A DNA stretch of 64,000 bases, taken from NCBI GenBank assembly GCA_016212795.1, contig JACRDT010000004.1, positions 34,994 through 98,993 on the forward strand, read 5' to 3'. Positions 42,063-51,216 of this stretch are shown here, one piece after another (position 1 is the stretch's first letter; every line of letters starts with the position of its first letter). The stretch is from Elusimicrobiota bacterium (GTDB taxonomy: Bacteria > Elusimicrobiota > Elusimicrobia > UBA1565 > UBA9628). The position numbers and the translations under genes were made by a program. The notes beneath the pieces are model-generated. The model saw only the letters and a program-made list of their open reading frames with translations, was not told where the DNA came from and searched no databases.

Positions 42063-43939
42063 TGGGGCACCTTCTCGGGGGCTGGCGCCCCCGAGGTTTT
42101 GGTCACGGCCCGCACCTTGGCGGGGCAGACCTCGAAGCACGCGCCGCACTTGATGCAGACCGCCTGGTCGATGTCGTGGGGTTTCTTGAGCGTCCCGCTG
42201 ACCGCCTTCACGGGGCAGGCCTTGAGGCAGAGCAGGCACCCGATGCACTTCTTCTGGTCGATGCCGAAGGTCAGCAGCTCCTTGCACGCCAGGGCCGGGC
42301 AGCGCTTCTCCCTGATGTGGGCGTCGTATTCGTGGCGGAAATGGCGGATGGTGGTCAGCACCGGGTTGGGGGCGGTCTGGCCGAGGCCGCACAGGGACCC
42401 TGCCTTGACCGTCTTGGCCAGGGTCTCGAGCTTCTCCAGGTCGCCTTCCTCCCCCTGGCCCCGGGTGATGCGGGCGAGGATGCCGGCCATCTGCCTGGTC
42501 CCGACGCGGCACGGGACGCACTTGCCGCACGACTCCTCCTGGGTGAAGTGGAGGAAGTAGCGGGCCACGTCGACCATGCAGGTGTCCTCGTCCATGACGA
42601 TCATGCCGCCCGAGCCCATCATGGACCCGGCCTGGGCGAGGCTGGCGTAGTCGATGGGCAGGTCGAGCATGCCGGCCGGGATGCACCCGCCGCTGGGGCC
42701 CCCGGTCTGGACGGCCTTGAAGGGCTTGCCGCCCTTGATGCCCCCGCCGATGTCGAAGATGATCTCCCGGAGCTTCATGCCCATGGGGACCTCGACGAGG
42801 CCCGTGTTGTTGATCTTGCCCACCAGCGCGAAGATCTTGGTGCCCTTGCTGTCCTGCGTTCCGATGGCGGCGTAGGCCTTGGCGCCGTTGCGGAGGATCC
42901 AGGTGACGTTGGCCCAGGTCTCCACGTTGTTGATGTTCGTCGGCTTGCCCCACAGCCCGGCCAGGGCCGGGAACGGCGGCTTTTGCCTCGGGGAGGCGCG
43001 CCGGCCCTCGATGGAGGCCATGAGCGAGGTCTCCTCGCCCGAGACGAAGGCGCCGGCGCCGCGGAAGATGCTCAGGTCGAAGTCGAACCCCGAGCCCAGG
43101 ATGGACTTGCCCAGCAGCCCGCGCTGGCGGCAGTCCTTGACCGCGGCGGTGACGTTCTCGACGGCCAAGGGGTACTCGTTGCGCACGTAGACGAAGCCCT
43201 GGCGGGCGCCGATGGCGTAGGCGCCGATGATCATCCCCTCGATCACGCTGTGCGGGTTGCCCTCCAGGAGGCTGCGGTCCATGTAGGCGCCGGGGTCGCC
43301 CTCGTCCGCGTTGCAGATGACGTACTTCGTCTCCCCGGGCGATCGGCGGCAGATCGCCCACTTCTTGCCGGTCGGGAAGCCCGCCCCGCCGCGGCCGCGC
43401 AGGCCCGACGCCGTCGCCTCGGCGATGACGTCGTCGGGGGACATCCCCGAGAGCGCCTTGGCGAGCGCGCGGTAGCCTCCGAGCGCGATGTAGTCGTCGA
43501 TGGACGTCGGGTCGATGAACCCGTTGCTGCCGAGCAGGAGCCTGTGCTGCTTCTTGTAGAACGGGACGTCCTCCTCCCGGGCGATCTTCTCGCCGGTCGC
43601 CGGGTCGGCGTACAGGAGCCGGTCGATGACCTCGCCGCCGCCGACGGTCTTGGACACCACCTCGGGGACGTCCGCGAGCCGGATCTTCTGGTAGAACACC
43701 CCCCGGGGCTGGAGCACGACGATGGGGCCGCGCTCGCAGAAGCCGTGGCAGCCCGTCTGGCGCACGTCGACCTTGTCCTGGAGGCCCTGCCGGCGGACCT
43801 CGTCCCGGAAGGCCTGGGCCACCTTGAGGCAGCCGTAGGCGTGGCAGCCGGTGCCGCCGCAGACCGTGATGCACGGCCGCTTCCCGTCCCGGGCGGCGAC
43901 GATCTCCTGGCGGAGCTTCTCGAGATCCTTGAGGTCCAT
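42059..43939 (-). CDS. nuoF: NuoF/HydB/HndC-type NADH-binding flavoprotein
   Basis: A 626-residue subunit. An N-terminal thioredoxin-like [2Fe-2S] domain (CGGTGCHAYG, TGCHGFC) precedes the NuoF core: GLRGRGGAGFPTGKKW (NADH/FMN), CNADEGDPGAYMDR, SLBB, and the [4Fe-4S] ESCGKCVPCRVGT. Two ferredoxin clusters are added at the C-terminus (CIGCLLCLKACP, CIKCGACFEVCP). This layout is that of HydB/HndC in bifurcating hydrogenases and FDHs, rather than of complex I NuoF. It should oxidise or reduce NAD(P)H. Confidence 0.94.
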   Translation of the reverse strand: MDLKDLEKLRQEIVAARDGKRPCITVCGGTGCHAYGCLKVAQAFRDEVRRQGLQDKVDVRQTGCHGFCERGPIVVLQPRGVFYQKIRLADVPEVVSKTVGGGEVIDRLLYADPATGEKIAREEDVPFYKKQHRLLLGSNGFIDPTSIDDYIALGGYRALAKALSGMSPDDVIAEATASGLRGRGGAGFPTGKKWAICRRSPGETKYVICNADEGDPGAYMDRSLLEGNPHSVIEGMIIGAYAIGARQGFVYVRNEYPLAVENVTAAVKDCRQRGLLGKSILGSGFDFDLSIFRGAGAFVSGEETSLMASIEGRRASPRQKPPFPALAGLWGKPTNINNVETWANVTWILRNGAKAYAAIGTQDSKGTKIFALVGKINNTGLVEVPMGMKLREIIFDIGGGIKGGKPFKAVQTGGPSGGCIPAGMLDLPIDYASLAQAGSMMGSGGMIVMDEDTCMVDVARYFLHFTQEESCGKCVPCRVGTRQMAGILARITRGQGEEGDLEKLETLAKTVKAGSLCGLGQTAPNPVLTTIRHFRHEYDAHIREKRCPALACKELLTFGIDQKKCIGCLLCLKACPVKAVSGTLKKPHDIDQAVCIKCGACFEVCPAKVRAVTKTSGAPAPEKVPQ

Positions 43940-43940
43940 G

Positions 43941-44480
43941 TCACCCTCCCCCGGGCTGACGACGCGGCGACGGGCCCGGGCCGGCGTCCACGGGGGCGTC
44001 CTCCGGCTTGCCGCCGCCGCAGGGGGCCTGGCCCCGGGAGCGGCACCGGCAGTCCTCGACGAGCTTGGGGATCTCGGCGGCCTTGGCCTGGCCGTGGTAG
44101 TCGCCGTCGATGATGACGATGGGGCCGAGGGCGCAGGCGCCCACGCAGTTGACCGTCTCGAGGGTGAACTCGCGGTCCGGCGTCGTCCGGCCGGCCGGGA
44201 CGTCGAGCGCCCTCTCGAACTCTTCGATGATGCGGGCGGCTCCCCGGACGTGGCAGGCGGTCCCGGAGCAGATCGTGACCACGTGCCTGCCTTTGGGCTC
44301 GAGGCTGAAGGCCTTGTAGAAGGTCAGGACGCCGTACACGTCGGTCTCGGTGATCCTCAGGCGCCGGGCGATCGCCGCGATCGCCTCGGCGGGGACGTGT
44401 CCGTGGCGCTCCTGGGCGTCGTGGAGCGCGTGGATCAGGTCTTTGCGGGAGGGTTCCGTTGAAGCAAGGGTGTCTTCCAT
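43941..44480 (-). CDS. nuoE: NuoE-like [2Fe-2S] thioredoxin-fold subunit
   Basis: A 179-residue NuoE/HydC. Helical N-terminus (HDAQERHGHVPAEAIAAIA) and thioredoxin-like [2Fe-2S] domain with CSGTAC (C-x4-C) and CVGAC (C-x3-C). The C-terminus is extended and Cys/Gly/Pro-rich (CRCRSRGQAPCGGG). GAGGAG lies 9 nt before the ATG. First of the nuoE-F-G-nfnA-nfnB overlap chain, which suggests a single complex or strictly co-expressed pair. Confidence 0.93.
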   Translation of the reverse strand: MEDTLASTEPSRKDLIHALHDAQERHGHVPAEAIAAIARRLRITETDVYGVLTFYKAFSLEPKGRHVVTICSGTACHVRGAARIIEEFERALDVPAGRTTPDREFTLETVNCVGACALGPIVIIDGDYHGQAKAAEIPKLVEDCRCRSRGQAPCGGGKPEDAPVDAGPGPSPRRQPGGG

Positions 44481-44558
44481 GGTTCGATCTCCTCGGGATG
44501 TCGCGGCGGGGGCGACGCGCCCGGCGGGGGCGACGCGGCCGGCGGGCGAGGGCCCCCC

Positions 44559-45218
44559 TCAGGGGGCGCTGTTCATGGCCTCCATGAGACGCTTGGCGCG
44601 CATGTCCCTGGGGTCGATCTCAAGGATCCTGCGCAAGGTCGCGAGGGCCTGGGTCGTCTGGAACGTCTCCTGGTAGGCGACCGCCAGGTGGTAGAGGGCC
44701 GCGGTGTCGTCGCTGTCGATATCGACGAGCTTCTCCAGGTACTCGATGCTCTTCTTGTGGCTGCCCTTGGCGATGGCGATCACCGCGAGGTGGTAGTAGG
44801 CCATCCGCGATTGGGGGCACTTCTTGAGCAGCTCGGCGAAGCTGCGCTCCGCCTTGGCCTTCTCGCCCATGTGGTAGTAGGCGATGCCCAGCCAGTAGAG
44901 GTACATGGCGATGTTCTTGTTGAGCCCGTAGCCCTTCTCGAGCATCGCGACGGCCTTCTTGAGATGCCCCATGCGGTAATACGTGATGCCCAGGTGGTAG
45001 TGCGGCAGGGAGGACTGGGGGTCCTCCTGGATCGCCTGCTCCAGGACTTCGACGGCGTGCCCGAGCTCGCCGAAGGTGTAGAAGAGGTCGGCCAGCGCCA
45101 GCCTCGTCGACAGGTCGGCGGGGTTGTCCTTGAGGGAGCGCAGGACGGCGTCGACGGTCTTCTCCCGCGGCTCGAGCTTGCTCAGCCGGTCTATGGCGTC
45201 GGCGTATTTCTCCATCAT
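44559..45218 (-). CDS. TPR-repeat protein
   Basis: A 219-residue soluble protein made of about five TPR units (ALADLFYTFGELGHAVEVL, HYHLGITYYRMGHLKKAVAM, YWLGIAYYHMGEKAKAE, YYHLAVIAIAKGSHKKSIEY, LYHLAVAYQETFQTTQALA). No signal peptide. GAGAGGGG precedes two ATGs (45218, 45215). Lies 78 bp upstream of nuoE on the same strand, so may aid complex assembly; this is inference. Confidence 0.88.
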   Translation of the reverse strand: MMEKYADAIDRLSKLEPREKTVDAVLRSLKDNPADLSTRLALADLFYTFGELGHAVEVLEQAIQEDPQSSLPHYHLGITYYRMGHLKKAVAMLEKGYGLNKNIAMYLYWLGIAYYHMGEKAKAERSFAELLKKCPQSRMAYYHLAVIAIAKGSHKKSIEYLEKLVDIDSDDTAALYHLAVAYQETFQTTQALATLRRILEIDPRDMRAKRLMEAMNSAP

Positions 45219-45582
45219 ACCCCTCTCCCTCGCCGCAAGGCGCCCGCAACGGCGGGCGGCCGTCCGAACGGCTGAGTCGAATGATAAGAAATTTGGGCGC
45301 TCAAAGCAATTTTATCGCCGCTCCAGCGGTGCGGGGAAGAGCGGTCAGCAGAAACGGCGCTTCCCCGCGCAAAGACCTTCCGACCGCCTTTCCAGCCTGC
45401 GGTCGCGCTCCTCGGCAAGAAGGTCGCCCGCTTCTTCCGCAAGCGATGACCCCCTATATCGCTCCGTTGGAGATGGTTGTTGCAGCAAAGCAACGAACCA
45501 AGGGAGGCGTCCCCGCTGGGGAGATCGCCAGGCGCTGAACTGAGGGCCTCGGGCCGGAACGTCCTCCAGCGGCCCCGCCGCG
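45219..45582 (-). other. 364-bp intergenic region
   Basis: No credible ORF. On the minus strand it separates the metal transporter gene from the TPR gene. A small hairpin (GCCCGC-CGTT-GCGGGC, 45242-45257) sits about 25 nt before the TPR start and GACCGC...GCGGTC (45382-45404) is a second weak stem. GTTGTTGC/GCAACGAAC near 45476-45498 is another imperfect inverted repeat. A small RNA or leader is possible but not supported by a clear promoter or terminator. Confidence 0.35.
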
Positions 45583-46296
45583 TCACAAGCCGAGGAAGAC
45601 GACGGCGACGCCGCAGGCGAAGACGGCCCCGCCGGCCAGGGCGTGGGTGTAACGATCGAGCCATGCCCATCGCACGAGGCTCAGCCCATGATGGGCCAGC
45701 ATCACCACCCCCAGCATGCAGCCGACCGTCGTGGCGGCGAACACGGCGGTCACCAGGGCGAGCCCGGCCCAGCTGTGGGCCAAGGCTGGATACATGACCA
45801 CCGGGATCAGGGGCTCGCAGGGGCCGAAGACGAGCACCGTGAAGACCACCCAGGGCGTGATGTCGACCCCCGCCCGTCCGTGCGGATGCGCGTGGGGGGC
45901 CTCGAGGTGGCCGTGGTCGTGGCCGTGGAGGACGCCGTCGGCGTGCGCGTGCCGGTGGGAGTGAGGCTCGCCCGACCACGCCTTCTTCAGGCCCCAGATC
46001 GCGTAGAGGAGCCCGAAGCCCAGGAGCAGCCATGCCGCGATCCTGCCCCTCCCCGCCTCGATGGGGACGAGCTGCCCGACGGCGGCGCCCAGGGCGACGC
46101 CGCCCAGCCCGATCGCGACCGAGCTGCCGACGTGGCCCAGGCCGCAGAGCAGCGTGACGGCCGCGGTCCTGCCGCGGGACCAGCCCCGGGCCTTGCTCAT
46201 CGCGATGAACGGCAGGTAGTGGTCGGGCCCGAGCAGCGTGTGGAAGCAGCCCAGGGCGGCCGCGGTCGAGCAGAGCGCGAGGAGGTCGGGCCTCAT
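45583..46296 (-). CDS. UreH/NiCoT-like metal transporter with His-rich loop
   Basis: A 237-residue membrane protein with about six helices. [12 protein letters not shown] near the N-terminus resembles the HX4-5DH metal-selectivity motif of nickel/cobalt permeases. A cytoplasmic loop is extremely His-rich ([19 protein letters not shown]). A nickel supply role for the hydrogenase is likely. A sulfite exporter-like role is the alternative. ATGA overlap with the fumarase gene. Confidence 0.8.
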   Translation of the reverse strand: MRPDLLALCSTAAALGCFHTLLGPDHYLPFIAMSKARGWSRGRTAAVTLLCGLGHVGSSVAIGLGGVALGAAVGQLVPIEAGRGRIAAWLLLGFGLLYAIWGLKKAWSGEPHSHRHAHADGVLHGHDHGHLEAPHAHPHGRAGVDITPWVVFTVLVFGPCEPLIPVVMYPALAHSWAGLALVTAVFAATTVGCMLGVVMLAHHGLSLVRWAWLDRYTHALAGGAVFACGVAVVFLGL

Positions 46297-47930
46297 GCGC
46301 CGGCCAGGACACGGGCGAAGAAGTCGTTGCCCTTGTCGTCGATCAGGATGCCGGCGGGGAAATCCACGACGTCGATCGCCCAGACGGACTCCATCCCCAG
46401 CTCCGGGTAGTCGATCACGGAGACCTTCTTGATGTGGTTCTCCGCCAGCAGGGCGGCCACGCCCCCGGCCGAGCCCAGGTAGAAGCCGCCGTGCTTCTTC
46501 AGGGCCTGGGTCACCGCGGGCGTCCTGTTGCCCTTGCCGATCATGACCATCGAGGCGCCGTGGGCCATGAAGTCGTCGACGTAGGCGTCCATCCTGCCGG
46601 AGGTCGTGGGGCCGAACGAGCCCGACGGCTTGCCCGCGGGCTTCTTGGCCGGGCCCGCGTAGTAGACCGGGTGGTCCTTGAAGTACTGCGGCAGGCCCTG
46701 GCCCTTGTCCAGCCGCTCCTTGAGCTTGGCGTGGGCGATGTCCCGGGCCACGACCAGGCGGCCGGTCAGGAGCAGCCTGGTCCCCACCGGGTGGCGGGAG
46801 AGGTCGGCGAGGATGTCCTTCATCGGGCGGTTCAGGTCGACCGGCACGGCGCCCGGGTCGCGGCCCTCCCGGCGCAGCTCGGGCGGGATGAGGCGGCCCG
46901 GGTCGCGCTCCATCTCCTCGAGCCAGAGGCCGTCGCGGTCGATCTTCCCGAGGATGTTGCGGTCGGCGTTGCACGAGACGCCCATCCCGATGGGGCACGA
47001 GGCCCCGTGCCGCGGCAGGCGCACGACGCGCACGTCGTGGCAGAAGTGCTTGCCCCCGAACTGGGCGCCGAAGCCGATCTTGCGGGAGGCCTCGAGCAGC
47101 TCGGCTTCCAGGGCGGCGTCCCGGAAGGCGACCCCGTGGGCGTTGCCCCGCGCGGGCAGCCCGTCGAGGCAGCCGGTCGAGGCGAGCTTGACGGTCTTGA
47201 GGCAGGCCTCCGCCGAGGTCCCGCCCACGACGAAGGCGAGGTGGTAGGGCGGGCAGGCCGCGGTCCCGATGGACCGCATCTTCTCGACGAGGAAGGCCTT
47301 GAGCGCCCCCGGGGTGAGGCGCGCCTTGGTCTCCTGGTAGAGCATGGTCTTGTTGCTCGACCCGCCGCCCTTGGTCACGAAGAGGAACTCGTAGGCGGCG
47401 CCCGGGACCGCGTAGATGTCGATCTGGGCCGGGAGGTTGCTGCCGGTGTTGGCCTCGTCGAACATGGTCAAGGGGGCGACCTGGGAATACCGGAGGTCGT
47501 GGGTCGCGTAGGCTTTCCAGATGCCCTTGGACAGCAGCGCCGGGTCGTCGGCGCCCGTCCACACCTGCTGGCCCTTCTTGGCGACCACCGTGGCGGTGCC
47601 CGTGTCCTGGCATGAGGGAAGCTCGAACCGGGCCGAGATGGCGTAGTTGCGCAGCAGGGCCAGGGCCACGGCCTTGTCGTTGGCCGACGCCTCGGGATCC
47701 TTGAGGATGGCGGCTACCTGCTCCTGGTGCCGCGGCCTGAGCAGGAAGGAGACGTCGCGGATGGCCTGGTAGGCGAGCTCCGAGAGGGCTTCGGGCCGCA
47801 CCAGCAGGACCTCCTTGCCCTGGAACCGGGCGGTCCGGACCGCCTTGCGGTCGAGCAGGCGGTAGCTGACGCGCTTCTTCTTGACCGGGAAGGGCTCCTG
47901 GTAGCGGAACGGCTTGGCCTGCGTCGTCAT
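46293..47930 (-). CDS. fumA: Class I (iron-sulfur) fumarate hydratase
   Basis: A 545-residue single-chain class I fumarase that interconverts fumarate and malate. The [4Fe-4S] Cys are in [20 protein letters not shown] and [13 protein letters not shown]. The C-terminal beta-domain shows [21 protein letters not shown] and a final [13 protein letters not shown]. Length equals FumA/FumB. AGGAGGT lies before the ATG. Oxygen sensitivity of this class fits the anaerobic context. Confidence 0.95.
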   Translation of the reverse strand: MTTQAKPFRYQEPFPVKKKRVSYRLLDRKAVRTARFQGKEVLLVRPEALSELAYQAIRDVSFLLRPRHQEQVAAILKDPEASANDKAVALALLRNYAISARFELPSCQDTGTATVVAKKGQQVWTGADDPALLSKGIWKAYATHDLRYSQVAPLTMFDEANTGSNLPAQIDIYAVPGAAYEFLFVTKGGGSSNKTMLYQETKARLTPGALKAFLVEKMRSIGTAACPPYHLAFVVGGTSAEACLKTVKLASTGCLDGLPARGNAHGVAFRDAALEAELLEASRKIGFGAQFGGKHFCHDVRVVRLPRHGASCPIGMGVSCNADRNILGKIDRDGLWLEEMERDPGRLIPPELRREGRDPGAVPVDLNRPMKDILADLSRHPVGTRLLLTGRLVVARDIAHAKLKERLDKGQGLPQYFKDHPVYYAGPAKKPAGKPSGSFGPTTSGRMDAYVDDFMAHGASMVMIGKGNRTPAVTQALKKHGGFYLGSAGGVAALLAENHIKKVSVIDYPELGMESVWAIDVVDFPAGILIDDKGNDFFARVLAGA

Positions 47931-47993
47931 GGTGCGACCTCCTGGGCCCCGCTCCCGCGCCAGCGCGAGGCGCCGCTCAAGGCCATGATAGCA

Positions 47994-48836
47994 CTAAAGA
48001 TCCGCCTGAGGCAGGCGCTGGATCTCCTCCAGCGTGAACACCGGGCCGTCCTTGCAGACATAGACGCCGCCCACGTTGCACCGGCCGCACTTGCCCACGC
48101 CGCACTTCATCCGGTTCTCGAGCGTCGAGTAGATGGCCGTCGGCCTGAAGCCGAGGCCCGAGAGCACCGGCAGGGAGAGCCGGATCATGATCGGCGGGCC
48201 GCAGACGAGCGCCGCCGCTCCCGGCGCGGCCGCGGGCATCTCCTTGAGCACCGTCGGGACGAACCCGACCCGGCCCTTCCAATCCGGGGTCTCGCCGCCG
48301 GGGTCCACGGTCGTGACCAGCTCCACGTCCGAGCGCCCGGCCCAGCCGGCCAGCTCGTCCTTGTAGACCAGGTCGGCCACGGTGCGGGCGCCGTAGACCA
48401 CGGCGACGCGTCCGAACTCGGCCCGGCGGTCGAGGATGTTCCAGATGACGCTGCGCAGGGGCGGCAGCCCGATGCCGCCGGCGACGAACAGCAGGTCCTT
48501 GCCCCGCCAGGACTCGATTGGGAAATGGTTGCCGTAGGGCCCGCGGAAGGTCACGGGGTGCCCGACCTCGCGGTCCAGGAGCGCGGCCGTGACCCGGCCC
48601 GCCCTGCGGAAGGTGCATTCGATGTAGTCGCGGCCGGGCGGGCTGGCCACGCAGAACGTGCTCTCGCCTTCCCCGGGCACGCCGTAGAGGCCGAACATCC
48701 CGACGCGATACCGCCGGAAGAACGCCTCGCGGTCCGGGGCATGGGCGAACGCCAGCCTCAGCGTCCGGACCTCGGGGGCCTCGTCCTTGGCCCGCTCGAT
48801 GCGCATCTCGACAGGCTGGTAGATGTTCCCGTTCAT
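47994..48836 (-). CDS. flxA: FlxA-like NAD(H)-binding FAD/[2Fe-2S] subunit
   Basis: A 280-residue reductase of the AsrB/HydG/PyrK type. FAD domain (CVASPPGRDYIECTFRR), NAD-binding LLFVAGGIGLPPLRSVIWN, CGPPIMI, and the C-terminal [2Fe-2S] MKCGVGKCGRCNVGGVYVC. In FlxABCD-HdrABC complexes this subunit oxidises NADH. It is the last gene of the hdrC-B-A operon, overlapping the previous gene by ATGA, which supports that complex. Confidence 0.9.
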   Translation of the reverse strand: MNGNIYQPVEMRIERAKDEAPEVRTLRLAFAHAPDREAFFRRYRVGMFGLYGVPGEGESTFCVASPPGRDYIECTFRRAGRVTAALLDREVGHPVTFRGPYGNHFPIESWRGKDLLFVAGGIGLPPLRSVIWNILDRRAEFGRVAVVYGARTVADLVYKDELAGWAGRSDVELVTTVDPGGETPDWKGRVGFVPTVLKEMPAAAPGAAALVCGPPIMIRLSLPVLSGLGFRPTAIYSTLENRMKCGVGKCGRCNVGGVYVCKDGPVFTLEEIQRLPQADL

Positions 48837-49867
48837 GCCGGCACCCCGGCCGCGGGCCCGGCGGCCGGCGCCGCGGCGGCGGCGATGCGCTCGGCGGTGT
48901 CCGCCAGGGACATGCCGCGAGGGCAGACCCTGCCGCAGCGGCCGCAGCCGGTGCAGGCCGCGACTTTGAACCGCTCGGGGGCGTAGGCGAGCTTGTGCAT
49001 CACGCGTTGGCGCCAGCGGCTGGCCTGGTCGGGCCGCGGGTTGTGCCCGGAGGCGTGCAGCGTGAAGAGCCCCAGGCCGCAGGCGTCCCAGTTGCGCAGG
49101 CGGACCACGCCGTTCGGACCGGACTCGTCCTGGATGTCGAAACAGTGGCAGGCCGGGCAGGCGTACGCGCAGGCCGCGCAGCCCAGGCAGGGCAGGCTGA
49201 GCTCCTTCCAGAGAGGGGAATCGAAGTTCCCCGCGAGCCATGCCCCGACCCGCCCGATGTCGAAGCGCCGGCGCACCTCGGGGGGAGCGTCGGGGGCGGC
49301 GGCGCCGTCTTGCAGCACGCCCGAGGCCGCCGCGGCCAGGTCGCGGCCTTGGTCGGTCAGGGGCTCCACGATCAGCGTGCGGCCGCCGTCGGCCGGCCTG
49401 AGGAGGGCGTCCGCCCCCGGCGCAGCGTCGGGGCGTCCCCCGACGCTGGTGCAGAAGCACTCCTCGTCCGCCTCGGAGCAGGCCAGGGCCGCCACCACGG
49501 TCGCGGCGCGGCGCGCGTCATAGAAGGAGTCGCGGAAGTCCCAGTTGAACACCGCGTCGAGCATGGCCAGGGCGGCGACGTCGCACGGCCGCGCCGCCAG
49601 CGCCGCGGTCTTGGGGGCCTCGGGCCGGGTCTCGATGGCGTCGAAGCCGTCGCCGGACCGGCGCCACCGGCCGATCGCTTCCGACGGGGGGAAGAAGACG
49701 TCCTTGAGGGAGTTGACGGGCACGGCGTCGGTCCGGATGGCGGCCCCGGGACTCCAGGGGGCGAACCGCACCACGCCGTCGGCCTCGACCGGGGCGACGA
49801 CGCGATAGCCCGCGGCGCTCAGCGCCGCGGCGAGGTCCTGCAGCCTGTCGGCCGAGAGGGATTTCAT
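48833..49867 (-). CDS. FlxC/AsrA-like di-cluster ferredoxin subunit
   Basis: A 344-residue iron-sulfur protein of the sulfhydrogenase-beta/AsrA type. Conserved RPCDVAALAMLD and FCTSVGG in the N-terminal part, two [4Fe-4S] sites: CLGCAACAYACPACHCFD and CTGCGRCGRVCP. It bridges electrons between FlxA and the Hdr core. GGATGAG precedes the ATG. 6 nt after the previous stop. Confidence 0.85.
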   Translation of the reverse strand: MKSLSADRLQDLAAALSAAGYRVVAPVEADGVVRFAPWSPGAAIRTDAVPVNSLKDVFFPPSEAIGRWRRSGDGFDAIETRPEAPKTAALAARPCDVAALAMLDAVFNWDFRDSFYDARRAATVVAALACSEADEECFCTSVGGRPDAAPGADALLRPADGGRTLIVEPLTDQGRDLAAAASGVLQDGAAAPDAPPEVRRRFDIGRVGAWLAGNFDSPLWKELSLPCLGCAACAYACPACHCFDIQDESGPNGVVRLRNWDACGLGLFTLHASGHNPRPDQASRWRQRVMHKLAYAPERFKVAACTGCGRCGRVCPRGMSLADTAERIAAAAAPAAGPAAGVPA

Positions 49868-49873
49868 CTCATC

Positions 49874-50746
49874 CTAGGTGAAGAAGGAGTTGTCATCTTC
49901 CGGATCCCAGGTCCCGATCAGGGGCTTGGCGGCCGGGTCGAGGCCGGCCTCGACGTCGAACTGCTCGGCGGCTTGGGCCGCCAGGAACGTGTTGAGGAGC
50001 ATCAGCGGCAGGCCCTGCGGGCAGGCGCTCGCGCAGGCGCCGCACAGGGTGCAGCGGCCGGCCTGGTGGAAAGCCCGGATCATGTTCCACGCGTAGTTGC
50101 CGTGGCCGAGCGCCGCCGTCGAGACCCACTGGGGGACGTTGCGCTCCGTGACGCAGCGCTGGCAGTAGCAGCCGGGGCACGCGGCGCGGCAGGCGTAGCA
50201 GCGGGTGCACCGGGAGAACCGCGCGGACCACCACTCGGCCCGCCGCTGCGCGGGCCAGGCGGCGAGCTCGGCCAGCCGCCGTCCGATGTCGGGGTCCCGG
50301 CGGGGCTCGGGCGCGGCCTCCCGGGCCAGGGCGGCGAGCTCTTCGACCTCTTTGACGCCCTCGTAGCGCTCGCCCCGGAAGGCCAGCGCCAGGAGGGCCC
50401 CTTGCGCGAACTGCGATTCGGCCGCCAGGGAGACGAGGCTGCGGCCCACGGCTTCGGAGGCCACGATGGCCAGGGGCATGCGGGCGCGGACCTCGGGCTT
50501 CTTGAGGTACGCCGCCAGGTTCTGGCTGCACGCCCCGTCGAAGACGAGCTCGCCGGCCCGGTGGGCCTCCTCGATGAAGGCGGGCCGGCGGCCGCCCCCT
50601 CCGGCGAGCGGAGCGCGACATGCGCCTTCGGGGACGGCGGGCCCTTGCCCGCCGCCGGCGTGGGCGCGGTAGCCGATCACGAGCTTGACCCGCCCTTCCC
50701 GGAGCAGGCGGGCCGCGTCCTCGCGCAGGGACGGCGTCGGGCTCAT
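49874..50746 (-). CDS. FlxB-like di-cluster iron-sulfur subunit
   Basis: A 290-residue protein with two [4Fe-4S] sites: CTRCYACRAACPGCYCQRC (about 195-215) and CTLCGACASACPQG. Residues 30-55 (GGGQGPAVPEGACRAPLAGG) come from copy 2 of the second palindromic family, inserted in frame between VIGYRAHA and RRPAFIEE. This insertion is outside the cluster motifs and probably tolerated as a loop. ATGA overlap with the MvhD-like gene. Confidence 0.8.
   Translation of the reverse strand: MSPTPSLREDAARLLREGRVKLVIGYRAHAGGGQGPAVPEGACRAPLAGGGGRRPAFIEEAHRAGELVFDGACSQNLAAYLKKPEVRARMPLAIVASEAVGRSLVSLAAESQFAQGALLALAFRGERYEGVKEVEELAALAREAAPEPRRDPDIGRRLAELAAWPAQRRAEWWSARFSRCTRCYACRAACPGCYCQRCVTERNVPQWVSTAALGHGNYAWNMIRAFHQAGRCTLCGACASACPQGLPLMLLNTFLAAQAAEQFDVEAGLDPAAKPLIGTWDPEDDNSFFT
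50579..50653. repeat. Second palindromic family, copy 2 (inside FlxB-like gene)
   Basis: GGCGGGC (50579-50585) and GCCCGCC (50647-50653) are its inverted ends; the core is CCCCCTCCGGCGAGCGGAG, TGCGCCTTCGGGGAC and a GGCGGGC-CCTT-GCCCGCC hairpin. It is nearly identical in the core to the copy at 13637. Confidence 0.7.
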
Positions 50747-51216
50747 GACTCCCTCCGGGGTCCCTGGGCTTCCTCCGGCGCCGGCGCCAGGCGCTTCCTC
50801 GCCGGGTTCGCCCCCGCGAAAGGGCCGGCCTCCCGGACCTTCGCCGTGAGGTCGTTGATGAGGTCCGCGAACTTCTGTCCCTCGGCCGCTGAGATCCAGC
50901 TGAACTGCAGGCGGCGGGAGTCGATGCCGGTCAGGTCGAGGAGCTTGCGCAGCAGCCCCCAGCGCCGCCGGGCATGGTAGTTGCCGCTCGTGTAGTGGCA
51001 GTCGCCGGGGTGGCAGCCGCTGACCAGCACGGCGTCGGCGCCGCCCTCGAAGGCCTTGAGGATGAAGAGGGGGGAGATCCTGCCGGTGCAGGGGAGCTTG
51101 ACGATGCGCACCTCCGGCGCGTACTGCAGGCGGCTGGTGCCGGCCAGGTCGGCCCCGGCGTAGGTGCACCAGTTGCACACGAAGGCGGTGATGCGCGGGG
51201 CGCCGGCCTGGCTCAC
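50743..51216 (-). CDS. mvhD: MvhD/FlxD-type [2Fe-2S] electron-transfer protein
   Basis: A 157-residue MvhD-family protein from GTG 51216 (GTGA overlap with hdrA). Conserved CNWCTYAGADLAGTSRL, LPCTGRISP and CHPGDCHYTSGNYHA carry the five Cys. It passes electrons to HdrA from FlxABC. Comparison with the second copy at 60109 shows that this one lacks the element-encoded N-terminal insertion. Confidence 0.93.
   Translation of the reverse strand: MSQAGAPRITAFVCNWCTYAGADLAGTSRLQYAPEVRIVKLPCTGRISPLFILKAFEGGADAVLVSGCHPGDCHYTSGNYHARRRWGLLRKLLDLTGIDSRRLQFSWISAAEGQKFADLINDLTAKVREAGPFAGANPARKRLAPAPEEAQGPRRES

Noticed and set aside
45219..45582. Short open frames in the gap before the TPR gene
   Set aside because: They lack SD sequences, have odd composition and no similarity I recognise; treated as non-coding.
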